Origin: an uncultured Muribaculum sp.
GTDB lineage: Bacteria; Bacteroidota; Bacteroidia; Bacteroidales; Muribaculaceae
NCBI GenBank assembly: GCA_910589555.1
Contig: CAJUTE010000082.1
Coordinates: 1-6,009, forward strand
Direction: 5' to 3'
DNA length: 6,009 nucleotides
Under the pieces are notes generated by a model. That model made no database searches, had not been told where the DNA came from, and saw only the letters and a list, made by a program, of their open reading frames with translations. Each line of letters begins with the position of its first letter. The first letter of the stretch is position 1. Made by a program: the position numbers and the translations under genes. Shown here piece by piece: positions 1 to 6,009 of the stretch.

Positions 1-96
1 ACCTTGATCTACACCGGCATTGCGATCGCTACACTTTTCAACTATGGGACAGCATATATGCGGTTCCGTGAATCAGAAATCATAAACCGTTGGTAG
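1..96 (+). CDS. C-terminal end of a membrane protein, probably an ABC transporter permease
   Basis: An open frame runs in from the left edge and ends at TAG (94-96), leaving 31 residues. They comprise a hydrophobic stretch (LIYTGIAIATLFNYG) followed by a short charged tail ending in INRW. One last membrane helix with a short basic cytoplasmic tail is what many Bacteroidales ABC permease subunits beside GntR regulators look like at the C terminus. The stop lies only 3 nt before the GntR start, so the two are almost certainly co-transcribed. YtrA-type GntR regulators typically control ABC transporters encoded beside them, which supports the permease reading. The fragment is too short to assign a family by itself, and another polytopic membrane protein would look the same. 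Confidence 0.6.
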   Translation, partial: TLIYTGIAIATLFNYGTAYMRFRESEIINRW

Positions 97-99
97 CCT

Positions 100-474
100 A
101 TGACATTCAATGACAACAACCGCCCCATATATCTTCAGATAGCCGACAAGATATGTGACGACATAATGCTCGGCACTCTCCGCGAGGAACAACGCATCCC
201 GTCGGTCAGAGATTATGCCGCCATGATGGAGGTGAGCATCAACACGGCGATGAGGAGCATCAGCTACCTTGAAACATCAGGCATATTGCAGAATCGGCGC
301 GGCATAGGATTCTTTGTCGCCTCCGGTGCCGAAGAGACCATAAAAAAGATGAGGCGCGAGACCTTTCTGAAAGAGGAATGCGAATATTTTTTCCGCAAAC
401 TGATGACAATGGGCTTCACTCCGCTTCAACTCAGGGCTATGTACACTCAATATTTAACTGACAACTCAAAATGA
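100..474 (+). CDS. GntR-family transcriptional regulator, YtrA-like
   Basis: This is a 124-residue DNA-binding regulator. Residues about 8-74 form the GntR winged helix-turn-helix: it opens with RPIYLQIADKI, has the recognition-helix region IPSVRDYAAMMEVSINTAMR (about 33-52), then SYLETSGIL and the wing RGIGFFV (67-73). The remaining 50 residues are short, charged and helical, far too small for the FadR, HutC or MocR effector domains, which places it in the YtrA class. Such proteins are usually dimeric repressors of an adjacent ABC transporter operon, often induced by cell-envelope-active compounds; this role is family knowledge, not visible here. The ATG at 100 is 3 nt after the upstream stop, and the gene's own stop overlaps the next start by 4 nt, so translation is likely coupled. 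It lies downstream of the putative permease rather than first in the operon, so autoregulation would act at a promoter outside the window. Confidence 0.9.
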   Translation: MTFNDNNRPIYLQIADKICDDIMLGTLREEQRIPSVRDYAAMMEVSINTAMRSISYLETSGILQNRRGIGFFVASGAEETIKKMRRETFLKEECEYFFRKLMTMGFTPLQLRAMYTQYLTDNSK

Positions 475-1289
475 AATATTCAACTTATATGATGATGGCT
501 GCCTTTGCAGCAGGGTTGGTCATCGTGATCACAATCGCCGTAACGGCACTCGCTTCAGGGGAAGCGAGGAAAGACTCCTCGCTGCTTATCAAGGGCAAAC
601 AGGTGACAGTCACCTTGCCGAGTTTCAGCCATGCCGACATTACTGTCTATAAAATCGGCGGCAAATATGCGCTCTCAGGGTTCCGAGGCATTGAAATGGT
701 GGAAAGCGACTCAATATCAGCTCCCGTCATGACCATGCGTGAGGGATTGAAGGCTATAACACAAGCCAAGGTGACTGGCGATACATTGGCGCTCAATGTG
801 GATCCCGCAATGCTGGGCGACACCGTTACAAGCAGCAATATGATAATGCTTGAAGTGGAGAATATACATCCTATCACGATAACTGTGCCACGTGGGATGC
901 TGAAGTCGGTCGACAACCGTTCGGAGGCGTTGTATATGACAGGCTTCGCCGCGCCGCGCCTTGACGCATCGATGGGCAGCAGCAGAATGGTGATGAACCG
1001 ATGCGATATTGATTCTCTCGTGAGCGACAGCCGTCACATCAATGAGCTGAAGCTCACCGAATCGACGATAAATGTTGTGGAGATGACCGATTCACCTGAA
1101 AATATGTCGGTTAAGTGTACCGACATTACAAGCCGCGTTGGCAAGCTCAAGGTCAAGGCAAGGAATAAATGTACGCTCGGATTGAAGAAAGCCAATGTGG
1201 GTGAGCTTGAATGGATACCCGCCGATTCGGCAGCGGAGCTCGACCTTCGAGTAGTGAGACCGATAATAATGACATCGGCAGCCGAATAA
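471..1289 (+). CDS. Exported or membrane-anchored beta-rich protein, possibly GIN/DUF2807-like
   Basis: This is a 272-residue protein of unknown function. Residues about 8-29 are strongly hydrophobic (MMAAFAAGLVIVITIAVTALA) after a short basic start, indicating an N-terminal anchor or uncleaved signal that puts the rest outside the inner membrane. No lipobox cysteine is seen. Residues about 35-265 alternate short beta-prone segments with polar turns, with recurring aspartate, serine and asparagine (for example RLDASMGSSRMVM, HINELKLTESTINVVEM, GKLKVKARNKCTLGLKKANV). This rung-like pattern resembles the beta-helical 'head GIN' or DUF2807 domains common in Bacteroidota, but the match is by pattern only. 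The ATG sits in ATGA shared with the regulator's stop, so translation is coupled. Co-expression with a YtrA-type regulator and a putative permease suggests an envelope role linked to that transporter. Two cysteines at about 216 and 234 could form a disulfide. Function is not assigned. Confidence 0.8.
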   Translation: MKYSTYMMMAAFAAGLVIVITIAVTALASGEARKDSSLLIKGKQVTVTLPSFSHADITVYKIGGKYALSGFRGIEMVESDSISAPVMTMREGLKAITQAKVTGDTLALNVDPAMLGDTVTSSNMIMLEVENIHPITITVPRGMLKSVDNRSEALYMTGFAAPRLDASMGSSRMVMNRCDIDSLVSDSRHINELKLTESTINVVEMTDSPENMSVKCTDITSRVGKLKVKARNKCTLGLKKANVGELEWIPADSAAELDLRVVRPIIMTSAAE

Positions 1290-1400
1290 TGAGCGTTGCC
1301 GCAATCGGAACAAACCCGGGGGAGGGAGCCGATTGCGGCAACATCCTCGTAGGAAGTCGCCCCACAACATCGCGGCTATGCCGCTCCCTTAAAACCCGTA
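1290..1400 (+). other. Structured 3' region with a perfect 14-bp inverted repeat
   Basis: Five bases after the stop, arm gttgccgcaatcgg (1295-1308) is exactly complementary to ccgattgcggcaac (1329-1342), with a 20-nt purine-rich loop. No T-run follows, so this is not an ordinary intrinsic terminator. Further on, gcggc-tat-gccgc (1372-1384) is a second small hairpin. The bases directly after it (1385-1390, tccctt) can pair with 1322-1327 (gaggga) in the first loop, one pair being G-U; this would give a pseudoknot-like fold. The region ends at the strong terminator at 1401. It may be a 3' UTR stabilising element or a small RNA processed from the operon. No internal promoter was recognised. The stems are directly visible; the tertiary pairing and any function are inference. 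Confidence 0.45.
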
Positions 1401-1428
1401 GATGATTCTTTCAGAATCATCTTTTTTT
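1401..1428 (+). terminator. Intrinsic terminator of the plus-strand operon
   Basis: A perfect 9-bp stem (gatgattct, 1401-1409, and agaatcatc, 1413-1421) closes a 3-nt loop (ttc) and is followed at once by seven T (1422-1428). This is a textbook rho-independent terminator for the plus strand. It lies 111 nt after the stop of the last gene, so the mRNA would keep the structured 3' region. On the minus strand no good T-run follows the hairpin, so it is probably not an efficient terminator for the convergent unit. Confidence 0.88.
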
Positions 1429-1430
1429 CG

Positions 1431-1479
1431 CATCTTTCCGTGGGTCTCGCTACGCTCGGCCCACGGCTACACAAAGATG
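1431..1479. repeat. 49-bp intergenic palindromic element
   Basis: The outer arms catcttt (1431-1437) and aaagatg (1473-1479) and the inner arms ccgtggg (1438-1444) and cccacgg (1460-1466) are each perfect inverted repeats. They flank the centre tctcgctacgctcgg, and six bases (ctacac) separate the two right arms. Neither strand has a T-run after it, so it is not a normal intrinsic terminator. Palindromes with a 'tcgctacgctc' core between gtggg and cccac arms are, from memory, frequent between Bacteroidales genes, so this is likely one copy of a dispersed REP-like family. Copy number cannot be judged from one window. Confidence 0.6.
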
Positions 1480-1630
1480 AATCCTTGCGGATTCGGTGAC
1501 AGCAACCTTGCAGGCTCTCTGCCGGGAGCATTGCGGATTCATCTCTGCATAGCAGGGCGGCTAAAGCCGATGACCTTGCGGATTCGGTGACGGGAGGTTG
1601 GGGCTACCCGGAGATTAGTGTTGCAGGCTC
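1476..1630. repeat. Degenerate direct-repeat patch
   Basis: A near-identical pair lies at 1476-1500 and 1569-1591. They share gatga plus the 18-mer ccttgcggattcggtgac and differ only by two extra bases (at) in the first copy. The decamer ttgcggattc recurs at 1485, 1531 and 1576, and a related decamer, ttgcaggctc, occurs at 1508 and 1621. The steps are 23, 23, 45 and 45 bp. In the first unit gaatcc-ttgc-ggattc (1479-1494) is also a 6-bp hairpin, and gatgaatcc (1476-1484) pairs with ggattcatc (1535-1543). The stretch has no credible coding potential. It looks like decayed or mosaic copies of a short repeat between two convergent units. The spacer-repeat regularity of a CRISPR array is absent. 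Confidence 0.55.
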
Positions 1631-1639
1631 AGGTGGGGA

Positions 1640-2392
1640 TTAGGGGCGGCGGAGGTAGCGGGCGAGTCCGAAGAGGTAGCGGCGGAAGTCGGGGCGGTAG
1701 TGGAGGATGCGGTCGAACCATGAGATGCGCGCCACGACAAATTTTACGACGAGCCCTACGTAGATCATGGCGAAGAGTGTGCCGGGTCCGATTATGTTCC
1801 ATTTCCATGTCCCGAAGAAGATGTAGCTGCTGATTACGGCGAGCACCACAAGGGTTGTGTCGACGTAGATTTTGAGTTTTGGGAATGGCTTTCCGGTGAC
1901 TCTGCTGAGCGCTACGGGAAGCCCTTCGCCGGGCATAGTCACCGATCCGCATCTCACCTCAAATGCTATGCCGACCGCCATCACTGTACATCCGATGAAC
2001 TGCGCCGCGGCACAAGAAAGGATGGTGTCGCACACTAATGACGAGGTGACAATCATATTTATGTCGATGAGCCATCCGAAGACCCACCCGATGAGCAGCT
2101 GGAATAGCTGCACCGGCTCGAAGCGGCGTCTTAATACCAGAATCTGGAGGAAGACGAGCACAAAGTTCATGGCAATGGTGTAGCCTCCCACGCTTAATGG
2201 AGGAACGATGCCGTCGGCTCCGGCTATCGACAGTGACAGGGGCAATGATGAGATGACGCTGCTGCCGAGTGCTGACTTGATACACAGGACGACTCCGAGA
2301 GTCATTAAGTAAAGAGAAATCAACAGGAGAAAATGCTGCCACACGAATGAAACCACACGGTCTTTTGCGGGCAATTGATACGTAGAAATCAT
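1640..2392 (-). CDS. YczE/YyaS/YitT-like (DUF6198-type) integral membrane protein
   Basis: The protein has 250 residues and about five or six membrane segments, roughly at 19-40, 68-87, 95-118, 124-146, 177-194 and 200-222. Hallmarks of this family visible here are TLGVVLCIKSALGSS (about 31-45), the NFVLVFLQILVLRRRFEPVQLFQLLIG region (about 76-102), FGWLIDINM (105-113), and MPGEGLPVALSRVTGKPFPKLK (about 153-174). The tail after residue 222 is short and arginine-rich (RPDFRRYLFGLARYLRRP), fitting a cytoplasmic C terminus. No transported substrate or reaction is established for the family; a transport or envelope role is usual speculation. I chose ATG at 2392 rather than the in-frame GTG at 2398, because the GTG would leave almost no leader after the putative promoter palindrome. 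It follows porU on the same strand with a 64-bp gap and probably has its own promoter. No clear terminator follows its stop. Confidence 0.88.
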   Translation of the reverse strand: MISTYQLPAKDRVVSFVWQHFLLLISLYLMTLGVVLCIKSALGSSVISSLPLSLSIAGADGIVPPLSVGGYTIAMNFVLVFLQILVLRRRFEPVQLFQLLIGWVFGWLIDINMIVTSSLVCDTILSCAAAQFIGCTVMAVGIAFEVRCGSVTMPGEGLPVALSRVTGKPFPKLKIYVDTTLVVLAVISSYIFFGTWKWNIIGPGTLFAMIYVGLVVKFVVARISWFDRILHYRPDFRRYLFGLARYLRRP

Positions 2393-2400
2393 AAGCACTG

Positions 2401-2422
2401 TAATTTTGTCAGCGCAAAATTA
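2401..2422 (-). promoter_or_regulatory. Putative promoter -7 element inside a perfect palindrome
   Basis: The arms taattttg (2401-2408) and caaaatta (2415-2422) are perfect 8-bp inverted repeats around tcagcg. Read on the minus strand, the second arm is TAATTTTG, matching the Bacteroidales -7 consensus TAnnTTTG. It lies 22 bp before the chosen ATG of the membrane-protein gene, which would give a very short leader. No convincing -33 TTTG was found at the usual spacing. Because of the symmetry the same element exists on the plus strand. The palindrome could also be a regulator site. Confidence 0.5.
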
Positions 2423-2456
2423 CAAAATTCCGAAGAAAATTCCCAGAGAGGGAGCG

Positions 2457-5400
2457 TCAGGGGGCGGCAACGGCAAGCTTGCGTGCAGCAGAGACGTGCT
2501 GTTCCCCGTCGAGCGCCACTGTAGCGCGGTAGACGTAGATGCCACGCTGCACACGCCGTCCGGCAGCATCGCTCAGATTCCATTCCATGGGCGCCGAAGC
2601 GCTGTCGCCTGAGCGTCGGGTGGACCACACCATGCGTCCCATCAGGTCATACACGGCGAGAGTCACATCGGCATCAGCGCCGGGTCGGTTATGCTCGACA
2701 AAGAAGTTCACCCTGTCGACCGCCGGGCTGCAATCGGCATACAGATTTATGATTTCGGGCACGCGTCCTTCCTTGACAGTGAATGAAATGGTTGACTCGG
2801 CAAGGTTATTGGAAGTGTCCCACACTCTGAGTCGGAGAGAGTGGTCGCCGTCGGGGAGTCCGCTCAGCGGGTAAGACAGAGTGCCCCACACGGGACCTTC
2901 ATCGCCGGGCTGATAGAACTGCGTGACATCGTTATAGGTTTTGTCGCCGTCAAGCAAGAGAGATATCTGATGGCCTATTCCAGCCGAAGAGATGTTTATT
3001 CCCACATTATCGCTCATGCGCGCAATGACTGTGGGGGATGAGTTGACACGCTGTCCGTCGCGGAATGCCGTGGAATTCAGGGCGAAGTATTCGATCACGG
3101 GGGGAGTGAGGTCGTCATCGCCGGTATCGTCGTAGCCATACACGAAGAAATCGCGGTTCACACCGAAAGCATCACGCCCCGAGGCATCGTAGGCAAACAT
3201 ATTGAATGCCGCGGGACGGAAATTGGATGCTATCTCCACGGGCATCGATATGTTGACATTGAAGCGTCCCTGCCGCACGGAGTCACGCCCCACGTAAAGG
3301 CGGTCGCCCTGCTCCTCGAATGTGATCTCCTTGCCATCCTTGCCGTGGGCGAGAGTGGTGGTGCTGAATTCGGCATCATGGACAGTGGGGATGAACACGC
3401 CGTCGAAATCCTCGACAAGTTTTCCGTCCATGTCCACTACCCTACCCTCCATAGTCACGTTCTGACGTGCCTTGATGGTGGGTTGCAATTCAGGATCGAC
3501 GTCGACTCCGTCAATACGGTCGAGCACCATGCGCCGGCGCGGCGTCATGATTGACAACGCGGGGTCGCCGAGCAGCACGTAGCGGAGTTTGTTTTCTTCA
3601 TTATTAAGCATGGTGTTTTTTGCCCGGCGCATCATTTCGCCCACCGGAATCGGAGTTCCGGAGTCGTACCGGTCAAACACTTTCTTAGCAAGCGCCAATG
3701 CCATGTCGCCATTATAGGAGATATACACGGGACGAGTAGCCGCAATCGCGCCGATTATGCCGGCAGGGTTGAAGAAGAGCGACTCGGCACCGGAATTGTC
3801 GGCGAGGTCCCACCGCAGAAAGTCGCAGGTGGCAGCAAACAGCATGGGCTGTGCCGCAAAAGAGGCGGCATCGATATCCTCGCGAGTGAGCAAGCCCTCG
3901 CTTGTCCAACTGAAAGTGTTGGCGTGCCCTATGTACCACCACCACGCCACGCCATTGTTTAGCGCCCGGATCATGCGGTCATGCGCTCCGACAGCCACAT
4001 TGTCAATGAGCGGGAAGGCGTCGACATACACTTTATTGTACATAAAATTGCGTCCGGCATCTTTTGACATCATTTCCTTATACACCACCTCCATCTGATC
4101 GAGATGGTCACCACCGTTTTCATCGTCGGCAGCGAGTATCATGCGGTTTTTCCAATCGACTTTCTTTTCATCGGCGATATAGGAGCGCAGTTTTTCGACA
4201 GCCAGCGAAGCATCGGCAACCGAGGTGACCGGAATTCTACCTATCGCCACACAATGACGGTCGCGTCCCGGTCGCAGACCGGAGCCATCCTCAAGAAACG
4301 CGAGATAATCCTCGGTGGTATAAGATGAGTTGTCATGGCTTCCGTCGACGGTCTGCCACTGCAGGAGTATGGGTCGTCCGAGCATCTTCACCTCATTGGT
4401 GATGGCACGGTGGTCATAGATGCCGCGTCCGAGCATCAACACGAAACCGAGACGGCTGTCGTCGCCGTCACGTCCACGGTCCCAGAACATCTTGAACATA
4501 CGGCGGAAAGCGTTGACATGAGGAGTGCCTGATGAAAATTCGTTGAACACCTCATCTTGCGCCACTACCATCACATCGAGCGGAAGCTCGGTGGAATTGC
4601 GGTGCAGCTCGGCTATCTCTTCAGCCTTGTCACGCCATTCAGGCATGGTGACAATTATCATCTGAGGCGTATCGGCTCCATGCAGATTCTGATTGGCAAC
4701 GGTGGCGACATATACCGGCGACGGCATCTGCGCTTCGGGATTCCACGCAACGTAGTGGCGCATCGCTGATGATGAAGGGCTCCACCGCAGAGAGCTTCCG
4801 GAAAGCGCGGCATTGACCCTGGCGGGAGCCCAGGGTGTCGTGACATCCCACAGCCGTGTTTCGGCAGATGCACCGGCAAGCTGCACGGCGCCTGCCTTAA
4901 GATGGAAATCGAGCACTCCCGCAGCGAGACTCAGGCGGCGGGTGTAGTTGACCACAATGCGGTCAAGTCTTGCAAGCTGAACCGTTCCGCCTTTGGGTTG
5001 GAATGTGATGGAGAGCTGCATATCATTGTCGCCGAGCGATATATTGCGGCGAATCTCTTTCATCACATAGTGGCGGTGGGAGTCGGTGGCTGAGGCATCA
5101 AGATTATTGTCGGAAGCGGCAGAGAGCGCCGTGCCGTTGACCGAGAAATTCAACTGCGACCCCGCTCCGACGGTTTTGGTGGCGAAATGGCATGAGAATG
5201 AGACATTGTCGCCAATCCTGTCGTCAAGGCTGAAATTGAATGTGCGGGTGCGTGTGGAAGAGGCGAAGTCCTCGCCGAGGAATGTGTGACCCGTGGCACC
5301 CGGCGACACTAATTCCTGCTCATGGTAGAGCATCTGTGTGAATGAGTCAGCCGTGTCAGCTCCATCGGCAAGCAGCGGCGATCCAACAGATGGAAACTCG

Positions 5401-5840
5401 GCATCCTCGCCGCTGTCAGTCAGGAAATAGTAAGCATCGTTGGAGTAGTAATTGCGCTCGTAGTCCATGACGCCGGAACTCTCAACCTGATTGATCGTGG
5501 AATGGGCGTAGAAGACAATTCCGCGTGAAGTGACTTCAGATAGAGCCAGGGGGAGATCGTCGACGTAGTTTTCTTGCGACAGGATATCGCTGATTGGCGC
5601 ACCGCCATAGCCATATACCCTGACTTTCGCCGGGTCGGAGAATCCCCATCTTTGCAAATCGGCATTGGAGATGAGATGCACGCCTGAGGCGCTGACTTTT
5701 ATCTTTACCCATCGCCCCGACGAGAGTGCCGATGCAGGGGCGTAAGTGTCAAGCGAAAAGGCAGATGCCACAGCGGCGGCAAGCAGCGAAAATGCCAATA
5801 CAATGAGTCGTATATAATTAGGATATCCTTGAGTTGTCAT
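2457..5840 (-). CDS. porU: Type IX secretion system sortase PorU (C25 family peptidase)
   Basis: This 1127-residue outer-membrane-associated cysteine peptidase removes the C-terminal signal from cargo secreted by the type IX system and, in the studied species, attaches the cargo to anionic LPS at the cell surface. The N terminus (RLIVLAFSLLAAAVASAFS) is a signal peptide, likely cut near residue 27. Residues about 28-390 form the beta-rich N-terminal region. The gingipain-like C25 domain runs from about 391 (TPQMIIVTMPEW) to 767 (LLGDPALSIMTP). Its catalytic pair is visible as His639 in WWWYIGHANTFSW (codon 3924-3926) and Cys672 in LFAATCDFLRWD (codon 3825-3827). Ig-like modules follow at about 780-905 and 912-1022. 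The last 100 residues (VYDLMGRMVWS, GIYVYRA) resemble a type IX CTD/FlgD-like fold, which PorU itself retains. The length is close to that of the Porphyromonas gingivalis protein (about 1158 residues, from memory). The ATG at 5840 is the only start that preserves the signal peptide. No frameshift is seen. The partner gene porV is not adjacent within the window. Confidence 0.95.
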   Translation of the reverse strand: MTTQGYPNYIRLIVLAFSLLAAAVASAFSLDTYAPASALSSGRWVKIKVSASGVHLISNADLQRWGFSDPAKVRVYGYGGAPISDILSQENYVDDLPLALSEVTSRGIVFYAHSTINQVESSGVMDYERNYYSNDAYYFLTDSGEDAEFPSVGSPLLADGADTADSFTQMLYHEQELVSPGATGHTFLGEDFASSTRTRTFNFSLDDRIGDNVSFSCHFATKTVGAGSQLNFSVNGTALSAASDNNLDASATDSHRHYVMKEIRRNISLGDNDMQLSITFQPKGGTVQLARLDRIVVNYTRRLSLAAGVLDFHLKAGAVQLAGASAETRLWDVTTPWAPARVNAALSGSSLRWSPSSSAMRHYVAWNPEAQMPSPVYVATVANQNLHGADTPQMIIVTMPEWRDKAEEIAELHRNSTELPLDVMVVAQDEVFNEFSSGTPHVNAFRRMFKMFWDRGRDGDDSRLGFVLMLGRGIYDHRAITNEVKMLGRPILLQWQTVDGSHDNSSYTTEDYLAFLEDGSGLRPGRDRHCVAIGRIPVTSVADASLAVEKLRSYIADEKKVDWKNRMILAADDENGGDHLDQMEVVYKEMMSKDAGRNFMYNKVYVDAFPLIDNVAVGAHDRMIRALNNGVAWWWYIGHANTFSWTSEGLLTREDIDAASFAAQPMLFAATCDFLRWDLADNSGAESLFFNPAGIIGAIAATRPVYISYNGDMALALAKKVFDRYDSGTPIPVGEMMRRAKNTMLNNEENKLRYVLLGDPALSIMTPRRRMVLDRIDGVDVDPELQPTIKARQNVTMEGRVVDMDGKLVEDFDGVFIPTVHDAEFSTTTLAHGKDGKEITFEEQGDRLYVGRDSVRQGRFNVNISMPVEIASNFRPAAFNMFAYDASGRDAFGVNRDFFVYGYDDTGDDDLTPPVIEYFALNSTAFRDGQRVNSSPTVIARMSDNVGINISSAGIGHQISLLLDGDKTYNDVTQFYQPGDEGPVWGTLSYPLSGLPDGDHSLRLRVWDTSNNLAESTISFTVKEGRVPEIINLYADCSPAVDRVNFFVEHNRPGADADVTLAVYDLMGRMVWSTRRSGDSASAPMEWNLSDAAGRRVQRGIYVYRATVALDGEQHVSAARKLAVAAP

Positions 5841-5878
5841 AGCTATTCAATTAACGGAAAGAGGTGGGGGAATATTGT

Positions 5879-5920
5879 GAGAGTCGAGAGTCGTGAATCG
5901 AGAGTCGAGAGTTGAGAGTT
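5879..5920. repeat. Heptanucleotide tandem repeat upstream of porU
   Basis: There are six contiguous 7-nt units: gagagtc, gagagtc, gtgaatc, gagagtc, gagagtt, gagagtt. The third is the most diverged. The array ends 38 bp before the porU start codon and is followed on its far side by gag and a run of seven G (5923-5929). The unit is not a multiple of three and lies outside any credible gene. Short repeats of gagagt(t/c) type are, from memory, common between Bacteroidales genes. If transcription of porU starts farther upstream, the array would be in its 5' leader. An effect on expression is possible but not shown. Confidence 0.8.
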
Positions 5921-5932
5921 GAGGGGGGGAGG

Positions 5933-5959
5933 CTTTAGGGGCTTTAAGGACTTTAACAA
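5933..5959. repeat. Nonanucleotide tandem repeat (ctttannnn) upstream of porU
   Basis: Three contiguous 9-nt units share the first five bases: ctttagggg (5933-5941), ctttaagga (5942-5950), ctttaacaa (5951-5959). The array sits 12 bp beyond the heptamer array, separated by the G-rich run. No gene or recognised promoter was found in the remaining bases up to the window edge (5960-6009). Confidence 0.65.
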
Positions 5960-6009
5960 TGGTTCGGTAAGAAATTGCACAAAATAAGGATGGATGATGT
6001 TATTAAGGT

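Noticed and set aside
717..1037. 106-residue minus-strand open frame rich in His, Cys and Arg
   Set aside because: It lies fully inside the plus-strand exported-protein gene and has no recognisable domain; it is an antisense shadow.
1558..1569. Terminator for the YczE/YitT-like gene from cggct-aa-agccg
   Set aside because: It is a 5-bp stem with a 2-nt loop and no T-run on the minus strand, too weak to call.
1402..1590. 62-residue plus-strand open frame
   Set aside because: It starts inside the terminator hairpin and runs through the palindrome and direct repeats; the composition is repeat-derived and no domain is recognisable.
1618..1952. Arginine/glycine-rich and arginine/proline-rich open frames on both strands
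   Set aside because: They are shadows of the GC-rich 3' half of the membrane-protein gene, whose own frame has clear family motifs.
2396..2398. GTG start for the YczE/YitT-like gene, two codons upstream of the ATG
   Set aside because: It adds only two residues, GTG starts are less common, and it would leave almost no leader after the putative promoter palindrome. It is not strictly excluded.
5879..5959. CRISPR array
   Set aside because: The units are 7 and 9 nt with no unique spacers and no cas genes nearby.
5978..5987. Minus-strand ttattttgtg as a porU promoter
   Set aside because: It is one base short of the TAnnTTTG spacing and no -33 element was identified. It would imply a leader of about 130 nt containing both repeats, which is interesting but unsupported.
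5990..6009. Possible plus-strand start codon (ATG at 5990, also 5994 and 5997) of a divergent gene after an aagg motif
   Set aside because: Only a few codons remain before the window edge and no promoter was recognised, so a gene cannot be supported.

Overview
The window looks like chromosomal DNA of a Bacteroidota member, most likely an intestinal Bacteroidales of the Muribaculaceae type. The clues are a full-length PorU-type C25 peptidase (type IX secretion exists only in this phylum), a YczE/YitT-like membrane protein of a kind common in Bacteroidales, no clear Shine-Dalgarno sequences, a TAnnTTTG promoter element, and intergenic simple repeats and palindromes typical of the group. The family-level assignment is inference.

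Left part, plus strand (1-1428): the end of a three-gene, tightly packed operon. It holds the last 31 residues of a membrane protein (probably an ABC permease subunit), then a short YtrA-type GntR regulator 3 nt later, then a membrane-anchored or exported beta-rich protein of unknown function whose start overlaps the regulator's stop (ATGA). A perfect 14-bp inverted repeat begins 5 nt after the last stop, and a strong intrinsic terminator closes the unit at 1401-1428. The operon is probably a self-regulated export or envelope-stress module, but its ATPase lies outside the window.

Middle (1431-1639): about 200 bp without a credible gene, between convergent units. It carries a 49-bp palindromic element and degenerate repeats containing ttgcggattc and ttgcaggctc decamers, spaced at multiples of about 22-23 bp.

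Right part, minus strand (1640-6009): porU, the type IX secretion C-terminal-signal peptidase/sortase (5840 to 2457), is followed by the YczE/YitT-like protein (2392 to 1640). The 64-bp gap holds a palindrome carrying a TAnnTTTG element on each strand, so the downstream gene probably has its own promoter. Upstream of porU are two simple-repeat blocks, a heptamer array and a nonamer array, with a run of seven G between them. porV is not beside porU in the visible sequence.

No defence system, mobile element or CRISPR array was found. The most unusual parts are non-coding: the structured 3' region after the operon, the degenerate repeat patch, the symmetric promoter palindrome and the repeats ahead of porU.
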